Assembly (NCBI RefSeq): GCF_030817075.1
Contig: NZ_JAUSYU010000001.1
Span: forward strand, 3,985,211 to 4,049,210
DNA: 64,000 nucleotides
DNA from: Arthrobacter sp. V1I9
Lineage (GTDB): Bacteria; Actinomycetota; Actinomycetes; Actinomycetales; Micrococcaceae
Reading direction: 5' to 3'
Shown: positions 62,799 through 64,000 of the stretch, one piece after another
How positions within the stretch are numbered: position 1 is the first letter of the stretch
Layout: each line of letters starts with the position of its first letter
Notes under the pieces: generated by a model
What the model saw: the letters and a program-made list of their open reading frames with translations, nothing else
The model's database searches: none
Told to the model about the DNA's origin: nothing
Program-made: the position numbers and the translations under genes

Positions 62799-62806
62799 CT
62801 TTAACC
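62799..62806 (+). repeat. Target-site duplication, right copy (CTTTAACC)
   Basis: Second copy of the 8-bp duplication. From here to about 62843 the rrn1 downstream flank resumes with one substitution, then homology ends. Confidence 0.93.
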
Positions 62807-62855
62807 ACCACACACCACCCCGCCACCAAGGACAGGAACAGCCAGGTTGTCCTCG

Positions 62856-63197
62856 TCAGCTGGCCGGGTCGTACCCGAACTGGCGGAGCTCCTGCGGGCA
62901 TCGGCAGGCGACCGCGATCTTCGCGGCCCACTCGAGTGCTGCCTCCCGCGAAGGCAGCTCGAGAACGGTGTAGCCGCCATTGGGCACCTTGTGGCCTTGG
63001 TACGTGCCCTCAGTGACGGTGCCGTCACCGGCGACGCGTACCGGGTCTATCTCATCATCGATTCCGCCGCCGAAAACGTACACGCCCGCCGCCTTGGCCT
63101 CCTCGATGACGGCATGCGAGGCTTCGACCACTGCCTCGAAATCGCCCTCGGGGATCACCATGGCCTCACTGGGGAACGAGATCAGGTACTTTGTCAT
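62856..63197 (-). CDS. YCII-related (DGPF-type) protein
   Basis: 113 aa. 'MTKYLISFPSEAMVIPEGDF' and 'GYTVLELPSREAALEWAAKIAVACRCPQELRQFGYDP' match the YCII-related family that often accompanies ECF sigma factor genes in actinobacteria; I see no sigma gene here. AGAGGAG lies before ATG 63197. It is the only supported gene between the insertion sequence and the rrn3 promoter. Confidence 0.85.
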   Translation of the reverse strand: MTKYLISFPSEAMVIPEGDFEAVVEASHAVIEEAKAAGVYVFGGGIDDEIDPVRVAGDGTVTEGTYQGHKVPNGGYTVLELPSREAALEWAAKIAVACRCPQELRQFGYDPAS

Positions 63198-63679
63198 TCG
63201 AGGACTCCTCTGCTTTGGCGGCGCCACCGTCGGCTCTTGTTTGCGGCACCGCTTTGGTGCCCCGCTCGATTATGGCTCTGACGCGCGTGCTGCGGTCAAG
63301 GCAGAGCGGATCCGTGCAGGCGTCCTCTGCGCGCCGACACGTGGCCCTCCAGGCCGGCCTGGCGCGAGCCTCGAGCCCCGAGCCGCAGGGGAGAACCCGG
63401 TCGCTGTACTGAGGGCGGAGTCGGAGCGCGGGTCATGGCCAGACTGCCAGGGGCGGGCCCAACCATCACAGGTCGGGGCTTTCTGCCTTTGCGGATCCAG
63501 GCTTTGAATGCCGTGATGGATGCCGGCCCTCCAAATTCCGTGACAACAAACTCAGCAGTCAAAGCACACACCGGCTTCAGCCCAATTTAGGGCTCATAAA
63601 CCCGGGCTCTTGTCCCGGATCTCCTGGGGGCAGGAACAGCCGGCACGTATGGACTGCGCAATCCACCAAGACGAGCAGA
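63198..63679. other. Region without a supported gene, between YCII-like gene and rrn3
   Basis: About 480 nt. Short frames exist on both strands but none has a ribosome-binding site, domain or convincing codon pattern. It may hold remnants of a neighbouring gene lost by rearrangement. Confidence 0.5.
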
Positions 63680-64000
63680 GTTTGTGGTTGGGGGGTGGTG
63701 GGGGTGTGAGCCAGTCCATAGTTGTTTGAGTGGTGTTGTGGGTTGGCCGGTCGTGGTGGTGTGCCTTTTGGTTCCGTGTTGGGGCGGGGTTTTTGGGGGG
63801 TGTGGGGTGGTTGTGGGGGTGGATTTGCGGAGGGGCCCGAGGGCGTGTATTGTTTTCTGAGTCGCCGCCGCTGATGCGGAAAGATTGCGGCCAACCCCCC
63901 TTTTTTCAACAGCCTGGAATATGGTTCGCTTTTGGGCGTGCCGGTTTGGGTGGGGTCGGGTTCCTGGAGTTTGTATCGCGGAAACGCTGATTTGCAAAGC
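63680..64000 (+). repeat. Upstream flank and leader of a third rrn operon, repeat of 55163-55484
   Basis: From 63680 to the window end the sequence follows 55163-55484 at an offset of 8516, with small differences, including part of the promoter spacer. The window stops about 260 nt before the expected third 16S gene (near 64261). Confidence 0.88.
63825..63853 (+). promoter_or_regulatory. rrn3 promoter (TTGCGG-17-TATTGT)
   Basis: TTGCGG (63825-63830), 17 nt, TATTGT (63848-63853). The spacer AGGGGCCCGAGGGCGTG is almost that of rrn1, while the flanks follow rrn2. Confidence 0.8.

Noticed and set aside
63296..63571. 91-aa minus-strand frame near the rrn3 flank
   Set aside because: No ribosome-binding site, no family and mixed composition. 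It may be a remnant, but there is not enough to call it.

Overview
The window is high-GC actinobacterial DNA. Protein style (LtrA, JetABC, GluQ, LacI-regulated GH2 beta-galactosidase, the rpmB-rpmG-rpsN trio) and the 16S rRNA suggest Micrococcaceae, most likely Arthrobacter, Pseudarthrobacter or a close relative. This is inferred from familiarity, not from a search.

Positions 1-28.8 kb are ordinary chromosome. In order they hold: two convergent Lrp/AsnC regulators; gluQ, a tiny HTH protein and an HD hydrolase; LtrA and an unusual GNAT-AAA+ fusion; stress genes and a secreted gamma-glutamyltransferase. Next comes an asparagine/aspartate catabolic operon (FadR-type regulator, asparaginase, aspartase, permease), then a secreted SNase-like nuclease and a hipBA toxin-antitoxin pair. 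A UDG-like/cyclase-like pair follows, then a decayed DUF222-HNH gene, a sulfite oxidase-like enzyme, two oxidoreductases, small membrane proteins and a large acyl-CoA dehydrogenase.

Positions 28.9-34.7 kb carry a tightly overlapping jetA-jetB-jetC operon (Wadjet/MksFEB SMC-like machine). No nuclease subunit gene jetD/mksG is present here. Positions 34.9-40.9 kb hold a lipoprotein and a compact Fe-siderophore uptake operon (binding protein, two permeases, ATPase, siderophore-interacting reductase) behind a DtxR/IdeR-like iron box. Two paralogous SGNH hydrolases flank a divergent YciI/MarR pair, followed by rpmB-rpmG-rpsN.

Positions 44.8-64 kb are a tandem rRNA array. rrn1 (16S-23S-5S, 45.3-50.8 kb) and rrn2 (55.7-61.3 kb) form a direct repeat of about 5.9 kb, with one 16S difference that I could see. 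lacI and lacZ lie between them. After rrn2 come an ISL3-family insertion with a perfect 8-bp target duplication and a YCII-like gene. The window then ends inside the promoter/leader of what must be a third rrn operon. The lacZ reading frame has lost a normal stop and runs through the rrn2 promoter.

Several genes have TANNNT exactly 6-7 nt before an ATG, which suggests leaderless transcripts are common in this genome.
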